NCBI GenBank assembly: GCA_035447925.1
Contig: DAOTHY010000092.1
Location: 1 to 7,816, forward strand
Direction: 5' to 3'
From: JASUTC01 sp035447925
GTDB lineage: Bacteria; Thermotogota; Thermotogae; MWEM01
DNA: 7,816 nt
The notes beneath the pieces were generated by a model that did no database searches, was not told where the DNA came from, and saw only the letters and a program-made list of their open reading frames with translations. Every line of letters starts with the position of its first letter. Positions within the stretch are counted from its first letter, which is position 1. Position numbers and translations under genes: made by a program. Below, piece by piece: positions 6,717-7,816 of the stretch.

Positions 6717-7441
6717 TGGAAACGGCACAGATGATTGGGCAAACGGATATCACCTATTTTTTCCCTTTGCTCTCTCAAATCATCAATCAGTGGTATTTTT
6801 CGATCCCCATAGCTGTTGCTTTTTTATTAGCCAGTCGATTGTTTCCCAAGATTATCATCTCGGTAGTGGGATTTATCACAGGAATCGGGCTTGTCTATCC
6901 TTTGTTGTCTCAGGTTGAATATATCAAAAATCTGATCGGCACAAATGAAACAGCCCAAATCGTTTTTATGATCTTAACCGGTGTGGTAGTCGCAGCAGTA
7001 GTTTTTGCGCTTTTTAAGTTTTTGTTTTTTCTTGTGGGTTTATTAGCGGGATTTTTCATCGGAATTTGGCTGTATAACATCATATCACCCGGAGTCTATG
7101 CCAGCATCATAGAAAATTATCCTCAATTTTCAGCCCCGGCTTGGGTTCCTTTTGCCTTTGCGGGATTTCTGGCAGTCATTATCGGGATTCTTGCGCTGAT
7201 TTCACAAGAAAGAGCCGTTTCACTCATTTCTGTTGTGATTGGTGCGTTGATCCTGAGTTTTTATGGGATCTTCTGGTTAATTCGCTTGGTGCCGGGTACT
7301 TTCGGAACCATTGATGTCAAAAACGGTTTGATTGAGTTGTTTGATTTATCCGGTTTGGGTATTCTGCTGTTTATGATTGTGCTCATTGTATTATGCGTTA
7401 TCGGTTTTCGGATCAGTCGACCGAGAAAAGTTTTGGAGTGA
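6716..7441 (+). CDS. Seven-transmembrane protein, DUF4203/TMEM198-like
   Basis: About 241 aa and almost entirely hydrophobic. By eye there are seven membrane helices: YFSIPIAVAFLLASRLF, IIISVVGFITGIGLVYPLL, IVFMILTGVVVAAVVFALF, FLFFLVGLLAGFFIGIWL, WVPFAFAGFLAVIIGILALI, LISVVIGALILSFYGIFWLI and a last one near LLFMIVLIVLCVIGF, followed by a basic tail (RISRPRK). The glycine-rich helix pairs (GLLAGFFIG, GFLAVIIG) are typical of DUF4203/TMEM198-type proteins. The start is ATG 6716, overlapping the TGA of the Memo gene by one base. GTG 6713 is an equally possible start with SD AAGGAAG at 6700-6706. Co-transcription and coupling with Memo are strongly implied. There is no known enzymatic motif. 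The family assignment is tentative and the molecular function unknown. Confidence 0.82.
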   Translation: METAQMIGQTDITYFFPLLSQIINQWYFSIPIAVAFLLASRLFPKIIISVVGFITGIGLVYPLLSQVEYIKNLIGTNETAQIVFMILTGVVVAAVVFALFKFLFFLVGLLAGFFIGIWLYNIISPGVYASIIENYPQFSAPAWVPFAFAGFLAVIIGILALISQERAVSLISVVIGALILSFYGIFWLIRLVPGTFGTIDVKNGLIELFDLSGLGILLFMIVLIVLCVIGFRISRPRKVLE

Positions 7442-7557
7442 CAATCATCAAAGAGAAATTTGATAATTGTGGTAGAATTATTGATATGAAACATATGGCT
7501 TTTTGTCATTAGGTAGTTATTTTCTTGCTTTTAAAAACCAAAAAGGAGGAATTAGAG
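7442..7557 (+). promoter_or_regulatory. Leader/promoter region of the substrate-binding protein gene
   Basis: 116 bp with no coding signal. TAGAAT (7473-7478) preceded by TGG (7470-7472) is a fair extended -10, but no convincing -35 precedes it. Short arms ATAATT (7463-7468) and AATTAT (7476-7481) flank and overlap it and could be an operator half-site pair. Transcription from there gives a leader of about 70 nt. No terminator for the preceding gene is visible, so read-through from the Memo operon is possible. AGGAGG (7544-7549) is the ribosome binding site. Confidence 0.35.
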
Positions 7558-7816
7558 ATGAAAAAGTTTTTTGTGTTGGTTTTTGTGTTGTTGTTTAGTA
7601 TTTCTGTCATGTTAGGAGCGGAGATCGTTAAGGCGTATACGACGTTCGAGGAACCGTTGGCAAAAGAATTGTTTGACAGATTTGAAGCCGATACCGGAAT
7701 CAAAGTTGAATGGGTCAGACTATCAACCGGTGAAGCGACTGCCAGATTGGAAGCGGAAAAGGAAAATCCTCAGGCGTCAATTTGGGCAGGCGGTGTCGGA
7801 TTGGGTCACATAGAAG
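7558..7816 (+). CDS. ABC transporter substrate-binding protein, ferric-iron/AfuA-like family (3' end outside window)
   Basis: The start is ATG 7558 with a perfect AGGAGG (7544-7549) at 8-nt spacing; 86 codons are visible and the frame is open at the window end. Residues 1-21 are a signal peptide (MKK, then a long hydrophobic core) with likely cleavage after 'MLGA'. There is no lipobox Cys, indeed no Cys in the visible part. The mature start 'VKAYTTFEEPLAKELFDRFEADTGIKVEWV' followed by 'STGEATARLEAEKENPQASIWAGGVGL' fits the AfuA/FbpA-like family of extracellular solute-binding proteins, which capture Fe(III) or, in related branches, phosphonates, thiamine or polyamines. Permease and ATPase genes would be expected just downstream, beyond the window. 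Iron is a family-level guess; the ligand residues are not in view. Confidence 0.87.
   Translation, partial: MKKFFVLVFVLLFSISVMLGAEIVKAYTTFEEPLAKELFDRFEADTGIKVEWVRLSTGEATARLEAEKENPQASIWAGGVGLGHIE

Noticed and set aside
7261..7703. Two minus-strand open frames over the 7-TM gene end and the binding-protein start
   Set aside because: They are antisense to well-supported genes; the second is low-complexity Asn/Ser-rich, as expected from the complement of a signal-peptide region.
1..7816. CRISPR array, tRNA/rRNA, insertion sequence, phage or defence module
   Set aside because: I saw no spaced direct repeats, transposase or integrase, or RNA gene on either strand; intergenic regions are short and explained by promoters and one terminator.

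Overview
The window is a draft-assembly stretch from a bacterium, most likely an anaerobe. It has two runs of exactly 100 N (2108-2207 and 5565-5664), the usual placeholder for scaffold gaps of unknown size, so two genes are visible only in part. Strong AGGAGG-type ribosome binding sites, extended -10 (TGnTATAAT) promoters, AT-rich intergenic DNA and a Clostridia-style ABC exporter N-terminus suggest Bacillota/Clostridia. The last gene encodes a periplasmic-style binding protein with a plain, non-lipoprotein signal peptide. That is less typical of monoderm Bacillota and leaves a diderm anaerobe such as Thermotogota open. The assignment is an inference, not a proof.

Layout: (1) 1-1656 (+) is the 3' part of a large beta-rich, probably exported protein with Ig/Fn3-like domains. 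(2) 1710-4082 (+) is a xanthine dehydrogenase/aldehyde oxidoreductase-family molybdenum hydroxylase. An N-terminal [2Fe-2S] region and a C-terminal molybdopterin-binding region lie on either side of the first gap, probably as one fused polypeptide. It has its own extended -10 promoter and a TTG start. (3) 4137-5725 (-) is a full-type ABC exporter (membrane domain plus ATPase) convergent with gene 2. A strong intrinsic terminator for it lies in the 54-bp tail-to-tail gap. The second N run removes its first transmembrane segments and creates an artificial frame break. (4) 5726-5873 is a divergent promoter region holding a 7-bp-arm inverted repeat over the exporter's -10/+1 and a near-consensus promoter for the next gene. 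(5) 5874-6716 (+) encodes a MEMO1-family protein with conserved metal-pocket residues, overlapping (6) a seven-TM, DUF4203/TMEM198-like membrane protein (6716-7441). (7) 7558-end (+) is the 5' part of an ABC-transporter substrate-binding protein of the ferric-iron/AfuA-like type, cut by the window edge.

Functionally this is a set of separate small transcription units, not one pathway. No molybdenum-cofactor genes, FAD subunit, AMMECR1 partner or ABC permease lies inside the window. The best leads are the Memo/7-TM overlapping pair beside an iron-type binding protein, the apparently stand-alone molybdenum hydroxylase, and the inverted repeat controlling the exporter. I found no clear new system such as a CRISPR array, retron, phage module or insertion sequence.
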